Source of the DNA: Aporrectodea caliginosa
Taxonomy: Eukaryota > Annelida > Clitellata > Crassiclitellata > Lumbricidae
Reading direction: 5' to 3'
DNA length: 64,000 bases
Assembly: GCA_020284085.1 (NCBI GenBank)
Contig: JACEVL010000803.1
Location: forward strand, 62,001 to 126,000
Below are positions 10,702-21,900 of this stretch, in pieces (position 1 is the first letter of the stretch; every line of letters starts with the position of its first letter). The notes beneath the pieces are model-generated. The model was given only the letters and a program-made list of their open reading frames with translations. It did not search any database and was not told the DNA's origin. A program made the position numbers and the translations under genes.

Positions 10702-11765
10702 CACTACTTTGGAACAAATTGCCAGGATTTCTCAAAACTGCCAAGTCCCTCCCACACTTCAAAAGATTAGTACGAGCACACGTAGCAAAAAAAATCGAAA
10801 ATGATGTCTAGTTAGGTAGAATTTAGTTGATGTTTAATTGAAAATGATGTTTAGTTAAGCAGAAACTACTGCTGTTTTTGTTTATTTATTTTATTTTATT
10901 TTTTAATTTCGTTTCCTATTATACTTGTCATCCTATGATCCAAACAATTACTGATCTCCCAACGTCTTTACTAATTATCGTGTATCTAGGGACCCTACCT
11001 AGCGGGATTATTCTTCCCTTCAGGGCACCCATTGACTCCAAGAAATGCCTACTGTTGTCTTCTTTTGTTGCATATATACCATTTGTTACTAATATCTGTT
11101 ATGTATCTCATGTACAATTCATTTGGGAGCAATAAACTGAAACTGAAACTGAAATTTAAGCTACATAGGAAGTAAGAATGGAGAAAACATGAGTTCTATC
11201 ATTTCTATGAAGACATTGGATGGTATATTGGACAGAACTTTTTCTGCTAAACAGTGCTATTATAGTTTACATCAGTGTGAGTCTGTTTGGATCCATTTAA
11301 ACCTTGGTTGAAAGACTCAGGAAACTGTTGAAGTTTAGTCATGTACATTTGCCTTTCCGTACCTGCGTGTGGAAATATATTTTGAACTCACTAGCAGCTA
11401 GCAGATCCTAAGTAAGTTGATCATCGAGGCAACAATGGTGTATGCCTTTATATATAAGCATCGGTATATGAGTTTAATAAGTAAGCTAATACGTATGTAA
11501 CTTAGTAAGTACCGGTATATATATATGAGAGCAGTTCCCTAACCGACCTAATGCCCATTGCCCATGGAATTGCCTCACACAGGGAATCAGAATCGGCCTA
11601 TGACAACTGCAGGCGGCTAGTAATTTCCGCGTGATCTTGTCATTACTGTGCAGTGCGCTACCTACTGTTCGTTTTATTTATATCGTAGTTCGCTAGGGGC
11701 GCCAGTGGACCAAGTCTTGCAATAACTTCAGGCAGAGATGTGATGATCATCCACACCAGCTATGT

Positions 11766-13450
11766 ACTATTTTAAATACTATTTAAATAGTTTCCTGCAG
11801 GTACTATTTGCAATTATATTTATATCGTCACCTGACTATTTATCCCAACACTTGTTTGGTCAGGTTTTGTGCCAAAGTAGATCTGAGCTACGAGCATATA
11901 AAGCACATCAGACAGCTGACAAACTTAAAAACGGAGATTCTCGCACATACAACATAATCCAGCTGTACCCTGCCACGCTGGCAACATGTTTAAGTAGATA
12001 GCCTAGTATAATCCCCTGCCAGAATGCCAACATGGAGCCCATATAGGGTCCATTATCCAAATGAAGTTTCATAGAAAGCCTATAATATCGGTCTCATGCC
12101 CATGGACGCGCTGTCCATAGAACATGAGACTCATATGGGCTCTAGGTCTCAATTAATTAATTACCCAGACAGCCTTCCCCATCGCCTCCCACTGCGGGCC
12201 ACTGGCGGCACCCGTCTGCTTTCTGGAGGCGTCGGCCTAGTGTGGTCGTTCCTCTACTTTGCCATGATTTCAATGACTGTCGCAAAATTCTGTGGGCCTT
12301 GGTCTTGCACACGGTGAGCCAGACTTTGCCGACAGTGAGATGAAGGACCAGCATTGGCCCTCGTGTTGCGCAGACTTGTCGAAATTGGGCCGCGTGTCAG
12401 AGTCGTGGTGGGAGGTTTGGAGGGGTAATTAAGGCGCAGCGGTGGATTCAATCGGAAAACAAGCGACACCACCGTTGTAGGCTGAGGAGGTGGATGGGGG
12501 AGAGGGTCACGGGAGGGGTGTGGGAGAGGGCGATGGACGGAGATGACCTAAATGCTGCCCTAGCGTTCTACAGCCTATCAGATCGCTGAATAATACAAAT
12601 GGCGGAATTTCAAACAAGGAAACCTGTGTTGGGGTTTTATTGAAAATTTAAATTATAAAACGGTCAGTTGTTGTAATTTATCCGTTTTGGATCGTTCTAG
12701 TAGAAGTCGGCATTTGTTACAAGACTTTAGAGGTGAGTGTATATGCACATTATAGCATGCGTATATAATTATGTATATATATAATATATATTCAGTTCCT
12801 GACGCCAGCCATTTTGGCTGCGATGGGTACGAATAAATGTCTTCATTTAAACAGTATTTGGCCTAGGCTATCTATCTAGCGTAGTCTCGGCTTGCCTCTG
12901 CTTCTCGTTCCACTTCCATCGAATCGTGCATATTCAACAGTCTTATCACTTTTCAGCAAGATCCTTTCTCGTGTTTGGCTCGTTCTGCTCAGTCACAAAT
13001 CCATTTTGCTATCAGCCTAAAACTTCACTTTTTCACATTGTTTATCCACCGTAGGCTGTCTCTCAACAGACCGACCTGGATGTTGATATGATGACAACAT
13101 GGTTTTTGTGTGCCATCGGTTGTTGTCTTGTGCATTATATACAGGCGCTGTAGAAGTTATTAATATTATTAAAATGATAATATAATTTATTTAACTGTAT
13201 GACTAAGACTGTTTTATGGTGCTGGGAGTTATGTTATTGAATAGTAGTGAATGTCTGCATGTGCCAGTTTTGACATACCTTTTAAACTATCGATATCTTG
13301 GTCTGTTTAACTGAAAGTATGAAAATAGTAGCAAATTTGTTACCTCACATACATTTAGATAACTTTTGTATGTGTTAATGTCTTAGGTTATATTCAAATG
13401 GGTGCACAGTAGTCAATACAATACGGTACAGTACAATTGTATTTGATATT
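11766..13450. other. Unassigned intergenic sequence
   Basis: No credible gene. About 12160-12590 is GC-richer than its surroundings and has short open frames on both strands, but I recognise no family. 12770-12800 is TA-rich. 13076-13165 holds a dispersed repeat listed separately. Confidence 0.4.
13076..13165 (+). repeat. Dispersed repeat W, diverged copy
   Basis: Shares GATGTTGA..TGA, GTGCCATCGGTTG and GGCGCTGTAGAAGTTATTA with the copies at about 32846-32942 and 48845-48945. The common tail GGCGC.ATAGAAGTTA.TAATTA resembles the 3' end of a SINE or LINE tail family. Confidence 0.6.
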
Positions 13451-13454
13451 ACCC

Positions 13455-13645
13455 TCCTTTCAAAGTTCACAAGTGCGGACATGACCAGACAGCAGAACAT
13501 TGCTGGCTCTGAGCAGTTAAGTGAAGGACTTGCTCAAGGTCCTTCGACAGTGACCTCTGGCTTGAATAGTCAATCGTTGGCATACTAGGCTGTCAACCTT
13601 GAGATTGGGTATTTAAATCCACTCCAGGTTACACAGGTATTGAAA
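13455..13645 (-). repeat. Degraded tRNA-derived SINE
   Basis: On the minus strand it reads GTGGATTTAAATACC, a decayed polymerase III B box (GTGGGTTCGAATCCC-like), then GACCTTGAGCAAGTCCTTC. The latter matches GACCGTGAGCAAGTCCTTTG in the SINE at 46599-46813. It is old and non-functional. Confidence 0.55.
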
Positions 13646-13813
13646 TGTCTGTTTTACCTTGCAAGCATATACAATGACTGGACTTCTGGTGGCAAGATGA
13701 GGTGGCGAGAACAGATCACCCTCACTCATGGACCTGTACGTTAACATAAAAATTCATGGTTGGTGGGCTTCAGGTCTGATCGTCTTTGTGATATTCACAT
13801 TTAGGTGATATAC

Positions 13814-13935
13814 AGGCATGTAGCAAGACTGAAATTCAAGAGCAGGCAACTTCACAGACCATTGGCAAAATCCTGGGCATTGTGGTCATTGGTCAATAGA
13901 AGTTCCAGTATATAAAAGCAAGAGGAGTGTAGCCA
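13814..13935 (+). repeat. Dispersed repeat Z, copy 1
   Basis: Matches 29925-30080 over about 120 bp: AATTCAAGAG.AGGCAACTTC, then ATTGGCAAAATCCTGG, then AGTATATAAA. No coding capacity. Confidence 0.7.
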
Positions 13936-14831
13936 GGGCCTATTTTAAAGAATTTTTCACCAAGCACGTCCCCCCCCTAAGAAATGTAGATTTCAAGTAC
14001 AGGTACAGTTCAAGTACATTATATGCTGGACAAGTGCAATACAAGTAGAGTCCAAGTACAGTAAAGACAAAGTAGAAGTAAAGTAAAAGTACAGTATATC
14101 ATGTGATCTGTCTCTACGAAGTCATGGAATGCCCAACACTATTTTGAACTTATTTTTAATTAAGACACTGAAAAGAATTGCTTCAAATGAAGTGATCGAG
14201 CCTTTGGGAGCAACATGAATAACAATAACAACCCTAACAATTGGCATACTGTACAAACACAGGACTAGTCAATTTATAGGACCAGTGAACTCAATGAAAA
14301 TAAAAAAATATTTAATTATTTTCAGCCAATTTATTTATTATTCCCGTGTTTAACGTCATCATATGACATCAAAGGCCGTTGAAGACAATTCAAAATTAAT
14401 GATAATGCAATGAAAACAAAGAACTTACAGTGTGAAAAACACCATAATGTTACTTTTAGTTTCTAATACAGCTTAATGATTATTTATTACACATTTTATT
14501 CTTACAAGAGATTCTTATTTCAGTTATAAATTTTTACATTGTAATCAATCAATACAAACAAGCAATATTACCATAATATATACAAATGGCTAAAAAACCT
14601 ACAACACATTTATAGTATGTACATAACTATCACAGCCCAACAACTAAAATTCTACACATGGGCAAAACCACTCATCAAAGTCCATTGACAAATGTACAAA
14701 TCTTACAACCTACAAAACATTTCCTTTACTGATAAGGTTGACCAATTTAAGAGCACAAATTTATCTCATGTAAGCTTTGCAATTAGTCCATCCAAATATT
14801 TAATTTTCCTCAAGCAATATAAGTAAGTATC
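13936..14831. other. Non-coding, AT-rich
   Basis: A degenerate CAAGTACAGT-type short tandem repeat lies at about 13995-14095. The remainder is AT-rich with no recognisable feature; part may be the 3' UTR of the transposase gene that ends at 14832. Confidence 0.4.
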
Positions 14832-17800
14832 TTAAGTAAGTTTAGAAATTTTACTTAATTTCTGCTTTTTTTCACGAGTCCTTCGATTGCGATTTACAGA
14901 TTTTTTAAGGAAATGTAGCCGAGTTGTTATATAGAAGTGAATACACCGTGATGTCAAAGAACAGTAGTGTTTTTTGCAACCTATTGTCGAAGTACATAAT
15001 GCATCACATGTCAGAATTTCATTGAGAATATCGAAATACATATTCGTGTTTGGTCTCTCAGAGTATTTCTGGAAACATTTTTCTAACAACTTAATGAGTG
15101 ATGTTAGAGCAAAAGATGGCAGTTTAAGTCCTCCCCTGGTTTTCAGCTCAACTAATCTAGAATCTGAGGTAATATTCTCAACATCAGACAGTGACATGAC
15201 ACAATCGTTACACGTAGTATATTTGCTCAATTTATGAGCAACATACCCACCCAAATAAAACTTTATACACTCTTCTGGCGTACTCTTGATATAGTCATGC
15301 TCAGGAAGATGATGGGTAAGATTCTCTTCAGACTGTTCTGCCAAAATGCTGTCAAGAAGGATTTCTATGCCTGGCACAAATGGAATACGAGGTTCAGGAA
15401 CCACTGACTGAACTGTCAGCAAAATTTTCACTGGATCACATCTGACACTCGTACGCCTCCCTGGTTTCACAAGATTAGACACTGAGAGAAGCCTGTAAAC
15501 GTACAGGAATTGATTAGCACTGGGATGATCGTCCGAACCCGATGACTGGCGTACAATACCAAAAAACCTCTGCAAAACATAACAAAACAACGTTGCATCA
15601 ATCCATTGCAATGTTGTCATACTATTTTTGGCTCCTAAGGCTTACAGTTTTAAGAAATACATTTGACCTACATTCAACAGTTAGAAATAGTGACATAAAT
15701 GAAGGTGGCAAAGGGGACCGAAATTTAAAGAAATAATTAAGCATTAAAATAAGAAATTATTATTTATACATAATGTGCGACATTTTAAAGTGGTATTTTC
15801 CATTACTAAAAGTTCTAAGCCATCAGCTGTTGATTTGCTGAACAACTGAAATATTAAGAAAGGAAGAAATAATATTGTAGTTTTTCTTTTACATGTTAGA
15901 ATATGTTGGGACACCATCTACAATGAACGCTTTCATGGTTCAAATATGTTTTTTGTGTCTGCACAGCTGAAAAGAGGCCAACAACTGGGTCACATAAACA
16001 CAGCTCACTCTGTTTACATGAAAAGCTGACTTTTCGTCTGTCTCAACTAGTCTTAGCTCTGTGAAATCATGTACAATGAAATAACAGCGATTGCAAAAAT
16101 AGAAAGCTTGTCAATATGAGCAACATTTAATTAGTAACAAAAACAGCCTATTCAACAAACTGAGGGTTTTCCTCAAACATACATCCAATTCTTGTTCCTT
16201 GCAAGTTAGATATGTACATCGCATTTCTTGAAAAAATTATTAATTGGGAGTTACCAAATCACTTGGTCATTAATTTCCCCAGGAATTATGAATTATTTAC
16301 TTCATTACAAAACAGTAGTCATAACTACCCGCTTCAATGACCACAGGTCACACCTTGTAATTATTGTAAAATCATGGACGATCAAGTGGTACCTGAGCAG
16401 CAAGCCGGACAGACATTTTCTGAAAGTTGTTAGGCTGTATATGCTTCTCCGTCAGCTTAGGAACAGCACGAAGCCCAGTTTTGGCATTCAAGTCATGACG
16501 CAGTAACACAGCATAGTGCTCAAATTTCACTGTACCATTTGGTGTCTGAAAACAAAAGGCAGTCCAAATTGTATCATGTTGTGGGCATTGTATATGATAG
16601 TTTATAAGCAGCAAATACAGTTGTTAAATTCAGCTGGATCCCGCCAGATCTGAGACCTAGCACCCTCATTTGAGATCCGCCACCTGAACTAGGTGATCCT
16701 CTACCTAACAGATGAGACCCCACCACATAAAAGTATGTTTGGTTACAAAAATCAATAATATGCATCGTTTCACACTTTTAGTTATATAAGCAAATCTGTT
16801 ATATATATTATCTGGATAGACCTAAATAGGCTTTAGCTTTGAATAAACTGTGGAGATCCGCCACCTCTGTATGAACAATTTGACCTCTGAGCAATATTAT
16901 ATAGACTTAACAGAAAAATAATTAATCTGCACAAGTCTTCATTAATTCAGGCTCAGTTATCACCGTAATTGAAGTTATCACTGAGCAAGCTAATATTAAG
17001 TAAAAGTAAACTGTTAAAAAGCATAAAGCAAGTAGTGATGTATAAGTTACCAAAACTCCCTAGCTTTGAGTAGGTTATTCCTGACGGTCTTTAGCAAGTG
17101 TGGAACATCACAAAAGAAGAACACGGATCGCTGATTATCACAAGGATTTTGCATCTTGTTCTGTACATTGTTCATATCCCCACTGAACCCAAAACTTGTA
17201 AGTGCTGACCGATTACTCGAAGCACCATCACATACAATCCCATCAACTAACGCACCGGAATTTTCTAATAGAATTATGGCTTGAAGAATGAACTTCGACA
17301 AAATTGCTGTTGGTGTGGTGGAAGCCGAACAAAAGCAACCAATGGTCTGGTGCCACCCACCCATGTGCGGCTGAAAAAGAAAGACTAGAGCATGGTCACC
17401 TTCTTGGTAACAATTTTCTTCGGAAGTGAGTTCACCAAAGTCAACCATTCCAACAACTTTACATGAATCTACGCGAAAATCAATGTTCTTGCTAATCTGT
17501 ATTTCATCGAACATGAGAATCCCCCGACGCTCATTCAGAGGAAACTGGGCAAGTTTTTCTTTCAAACCAGTCAGCAAGGCTTTATCAAAACCAAACTTTG
17601 GGCGCATAGCTCGAATATTCCGATTAAGTGTTGAAATTGATGGAAGTGGTAAATACTGATTTTCACGCAACATTTTGTAAGCACTTGTTGACTTGCACCG
17701 AATCAACAGTGCATCAAGTGTCCACTCGGTGGAATACCTATTTCCATATTTTGACTTGACGTTGGCATTACTTAATGTTTGATCAACTATTACCGTAGTT

Positions 17801-18462
17801 TTTGGAGGTAATTTGTCTAGAGATGAGAGACGTCGTTTAAGAGTTCGATTTTCTACCAAAAGCTTCCTAACTTGTGTGTTTAGCTTTCTAATTTTTCCTT
17901 GCTGTCGAAAAACCTTCCGCTTCAGTTGATAATTGTCATATTGTAAAATAAATTTACCACGACAAGATTTACAAGAGACTTTCTCATGTTTCGGCCTATC
18001 CAGTTCAACAACATTGTCAACACTTTCAACTCGCTGAAACTTAGACTTTATTACATTGTTTATCTGCTCATCAGTTGTTGCAACAATCGTTGCCTTAACC
18101 TTTCCTTCATTACCTTGAATCACACGAATCTTGCGTTTTCTTGATTGAGGTGACTTTGATGACAAATATTTAGGCAGATTTGGAAATATAGTTGGTACTG
18201 CATCTTTTGTCAACTCCCACTTGTCACGGTCCATTTCCACGTTTTCCCCATTTATAACATGAACGTATTTCTTTAAAACAAACCGCTCTTCAAAATGGAT
18301 ATCACAGAGGTAATGCTTAGACAGTAAGTTGCCATCTCGAGGAATACGCCGTTTCCACACAGCTAATCTTTCACTATCAGATGGAACCTTAAACAAGTGT
18401 CTCTTATCACTGTTACTTTGATAACCCGATGTACAGCCAGGTGCCCAACAATGATTTGGCAT
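14832..18462 (-). CDS. THAP-domain P-element-like transposase (THAP9-like), probably defective
   Basis: Exon 1 (18462-17051) starts with a THAP zinc finger: MPNHCWAPGC, HYLCDIHF (C2CH) and the AVPTIFP motif near residue 90. A basic linker and coiled coil (about 185-215) follow, then the RNase H-like transposase core with ILMFDEIQI, GIVCDGASSN and FFCDVPHLLKTVRNNLL. Exon 2 (16545-16393) gives TPNGTVKFEHY, LTEKHI and KMSVRLAAQ, and ends at CAG|GTACC. The last exon (15569-14832) gives RFFGIVRQSSG, HPSANQFLYVYRLLS and YLGGYVAHKL to the stop. Known P-element and THAP9 proteins have roughly 100 more residues between LAAQ and the FFG.IRQ motif; I find no exon for them in 15570-16392. The canonical exon 1-2 junction (TTTTG|GTAACT to TTTCAG|ACACC) also leaves the frames one base out. 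The domesticated-gene alternative is less likely. Confidence 0.8.
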
Positions 18463-18639
18463 TTTGCAGTTGTGTGTTTCTGATTTATCTTACTGTCAGG
18501 ATAAGATGGTTACGATGACTATTACCTAACAGAAAAAGAAGACAATGCAACCATATAAAATTTAAAACAGTTCACGTATTTATAATCTGCATCTTAGTAT
18601 GTTATAATAGGCCTATTGCATGTTGCTCTAATTCGTTTA

Positions 18640-18830
18640 ATCAATCCAGCTTCTATTTGAACAACAATTATTTGTAATCAGTCAAACTTCTATTTAAACA
18701 ACAATTAGGCTATTCTTCATCAATCCAACTTCTATTTCAGCAGGAATCTCTTCATCCATCCCACTTCTATTAAAGCAACAATTATTTTCCTAAATCCGAC
18801 TTCTATTTAGCAAGAATTCTTTTCGCCAAT
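18640..18830 (+). repeat. ~30-bp VNTR (CAATCCAGCTTCTATTT family), locus 1
   Basis: Five to six degenerate units of the type TCATCAATCCAACTTCTATTT followed by A-rich spacers. The same units occur at 49140-49365 inside a MITE and, inverted, at 39900-40130. Confidence 0.7.
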
Positions 18831-18960
18831 CAAACGTGGATACGACCAAAGCTAAAACCCATATAATGGTGAAAAATTTACAACGCTAAAACGATAAATT
18901 GTCGTAATCTCTTAGAAAAACAACATGGTAAACTTGCGCTTTAGGGGTCCCGAATAATGA

Positions 18961-21900
18961 CCTCTCTCGGTTTTCCTTGTACTCTATCGGTTTGGCTTGT
19001 ACTCTATCGGTTTGGCTTGTACTCTCTATCGGTTTGGCTTGTACTCTATCCCGGTTCGGTTTGTACTCTATCGGTTTGGCTTGTACTCCTAACGGTTTGG
19101 CTTGTACTCTATGGGTTTTGGCTTGTACTCTATCGGTTCGGCTTGTACTCTATCGGTTTGACTTGTACTCTATGGGTTTTTCAATGTACTCTATCGGTTT
19201 TGGCTTGTACTCTATCGGTTTGGCTTGGCCCACTCTATCGGTTTGGCTTAGCCACTCTATCGGTTTTGGCTTGTACTCTATCGGTTTGGCTTGCACGCTA
19301 TCGGTTTGGCTTGTACTCTATGGCTTTGGCTTGTACTCTATCGGTTTAACTTGTACTCTACTCTATCGGTTCGGCTTGTGCTTTATCGGGGTTTAGCTTG
19401 TACTCTATGGGTTTGGCTTTGTACTCTATCCGGTTTTGGCTTGTACTCTATCGGTTTGGCTTGGCCTCTATCTGGTTTGGCTTGTACTCTATCCGTTCGG
19501 CTTGTACTCTATCGGGTTTGGCTTGTACTCTATCGGTTCGGCTTGTACTATATCTGTTTGGCTTGTACTCTATGGGCTTGGATTGTACTCTATCGGTTTG
19601 GCTTGTACTCTATCGGTTTGGCTTGTACTCTATCGGTGTGGCTTGGCGCCTTACTCTATTGGTTTGGCTTGTACTCTATCGGTTCGGCTTGTACTCTATC
19701 TGGTTTGGCTTGTACTCTATCGGTTTGGCTTGTACTCTACGGGTTTGCCCTGTACTCTATCGGTTCGGCTTGTACTCTATCGGTTTGGCTTGTACTCTAT
19801 CGGTTCGGTTTGTACTCTATCGGTTTGGTTTGTACTCTATCGGTTTGGCTTGTACTCTATCCATTTGGCCTTGTACTCTCTTGGTTTGTCCTGTACTCTA
19901 TCGGTTCGGCGTGTACTCTATCGGTTTGGCTTGTACTCTATCCCGGTTTGGTTTTGTCACTCTATCGGTTCGGTTTGTACTCTATCTGGTCACTGGCTTG
20001 TACTCTATCGGTTTGGCTTTGTACTCTATATTAGTTTGGCTTGTACTCTATCAGTTCGGCTTCTACTCATCGGTTTGGCTTGTACTCTATCGGTTTGGCT
20101 TGTACTCTATCGGTTTGGCTTGTACTCTATCGGTTTGGCGAGAATTGTACTCTATCGGTTTGGTTTGTACTCTATCGGTTTGGCTTGAACTCTATCGGTT
20201 TGGCTTGTACTCTATCGTTTTGGCTTGTACTCTATCGGTTTGGCTTGTACTCTATCGGTTTGGCTTGTACTCTATCGGTTTGGCTTCTACTCTCTGGGTT
20301 TGGCTTGTACTCTATCGGTTTGGCTTGTACTCTATCGGTTTGGCTTGTACTCTATCGGTTTTCGGCTTGTACTCTATCGGTTTGGCTTGTACTCTATCGG
20401 TTTGGTTTGTACTCTATCAGTTTGGCAGCTCTTTGGCTTGTACTCTATCGGTTTGGCTTGTACTCTATCGGTTTGGCTTGTACTCTATGGGTTCGGCAAT
20501 GTACTCTATCGGTTTGGCTTGTACTCTATCGGTTTGGCTTGTACTCTATCGGTTTGGCTTGTACTCTATCGGTTTGGCTTGTACTCTATCGGTTTGGCTT
20601 GTACTCTATCGGTTTGGCTTGTACTCTATCGGTTTGGCTTGTACTCTATCGGTTTGGCTTGTACTCTATCGGTTTGGCTTGTACTCTATCGGTTTGGCTT
20701 GTACTCTATCGGTTTTGCTTGTACTCTATCGGTTTGGCTTGTACTCTATGGGTTTGGCTTGTACTCTATCGGTTTGGCTTGTACTATATCTGTTTGGCTT
20801 GTACTCTATGGGTTTGGCTTGTACTCTATCGGGTTTGGCTTGTACTCTATCGGTTTGGCTTGTACTCTATCGGTTTGGCTTGTACTCTATGGGTTTGGCT
20901 TGTACTCTATCGGTTTGGCTTGTACTCTATGGGTTTGGCTTGTACTCTATCGGTTGGCTTGTACTCTACGGGTTTGGCTTGTACTCTATCGGGTTCGGCT
21001 TGTACTCTGTGGGTTTGGCTTGTACTCTATCGGTTTGGCTTGTACTCTATCGGTTTGCCTTGTACTCTAGCGGTTCGGCTTGTACTCTATCGGTTTGGCT
21101 TGTACTCTACGGGTTTGGTTTGTACTCTATCGGTTTGGCTTGTACTCTATCGGTTTGGCTTGTACTCTATCGGTTTGGCTTGTACTCTATGGGTTTGGCT
21201 TGTACTCTATCGGTTTGGCTTGTACTCTATCAGGTTTGGCTTGTACTCTATGGGTTTGTTTTGTACTCTATCGGTTTGGTTTGTACTCTATCGGTTTGGC
21301 TTGTACTCTATCGGTTTGGCTTGTACTCTATCGGTTTGGTTTGTACTCTATCGGTTTGGCTTGAACTCTATCGGTTTGGCTTGTACTCTATCGGTTTGGC
21401 TTTGTACTCTATCGGTTTGGCTTGTACTCTATCGGTTTGGCTTGTACTCTATCGGTTTGGCTTGTACTCTATCGGTTTTGGCTTGTACTCTATCGGTTTG
21501 GCTTGTACTCTATCGGTTTGGCTTGTACTCTATCGGTTTGGCTTGTACTCTATCGGTTTGGCTTGTACTCTATCGGTTTGGCTTGTACTCTATCGGTTTG
21601 GCTTGTACTCTATCGGTTTGGCTTGTACTCTCTATCGGTTTGGCTTGTACTCTATCGGTTTGGCTTGTACTCTATCGGTTCGGCTTGTACTCTATCGGTT
21701 TGGCTTGTACTCTATCGGTTTGGCTTGTACTCTATCGGTTTGGCTTGTACTCTATCGGTTTGGCTTGTACTCTATCGGTTTGGCTTGTACTCTATCGGTT
21801 TGGCTTGTACTCTATCGGTTTGCCTTGTACTCTATCGGTTTGGCTTGTACTCTATCGGTTTGGCTTGTACTCTATCGGTTTGGCTTGTACTCTATCGGTT

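Larger units (their letters stand above)
5389..10811 (+). pseudogene. LINE polyprotein: AP endonuclease + reverse transcriptase, three frame segments plus split C-terminus
   Basis: Segment 1 (5389-6118) begins with a Cys-rich stretch (CCVC ... CPIHK). It continues into an apurinic-like endonuclease: HINSRSI, AVTETWLND, GGGVGIFVRNG. Segment 2 (6117-6725) continues it with VGVIYRPPG, LLGDYNIDL, LIDNIFTN and TDHLPI. Segment 3 (6722-8574) is the reverse transcriptase. It carries NYRPISVL, motif A LDLAKAFDTVNH (about 7580-7612), motif B FGVPQGSILGPLLF (about 7745) and motif C FADDT (about 7842). The last residues resume after the nested element at 10704-10811 as LLWNKLPGFLKTAKSLPHFK and end at a TAG. 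The two internal frame breaks lie in adenine runs at about 6103-6108 and 6697-6705 and are single-base slips. Function of the intact form: target-primed reverse transcription. Confidence 0.9.
4510..11151 (+). mobile_element. Full-length CR1/L2-like LINE, interrupted by a later insertion
   Basis: A complete non-LTR retrotransposon of about 4.5 kb once the nested element 8575-10701 is removed. It has a 5' UTR (4510-5388), one frame-broken polyprotein (endonuclease, then reverse transcriptase) and a short 3' UTR. The UTR ends with AATAAA (about 11130) and three CTGAAA units, a microsatellite tail usual for CR1/L2-group LINEs. A 5-bp AAATT flanks it (4505-4509 and 11152-11156). The pre-insertion sequence survives at about 56524-56540 in repeat X copy B. 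Near-intact ORFs and tail suggest a fairly recent insertion. Confidence 0.85.
4298..11765 (+). repeat. Dispersed long repeat X, copy A (split by LINE nest)
   Basis: Segments 4298-4504 and 11157-about 11765 match, in the same order, the second copy at 56316-about 58820. The first part runs from AATCGGTTCCTTACTCAAT to ATGTACAACTAA. The second part runs from TTTAAGCTACATAGGAAG to ACACCAGC. Everything between 4505 and 11156 is absent from the second copy and is the LINE insertion. The family has no ORF that I recognise. Confidence 0.8.

Noticed and set aside
15920..16099. Possible missing THAP-transposase exon (about 60 stop-free codons, minus strand)
   Set aside because: The translation shows no resemblance to the P-element segment expected between the LAAQ and FFG.IRQ motifs, and no well-placed splice sites keep the frame.
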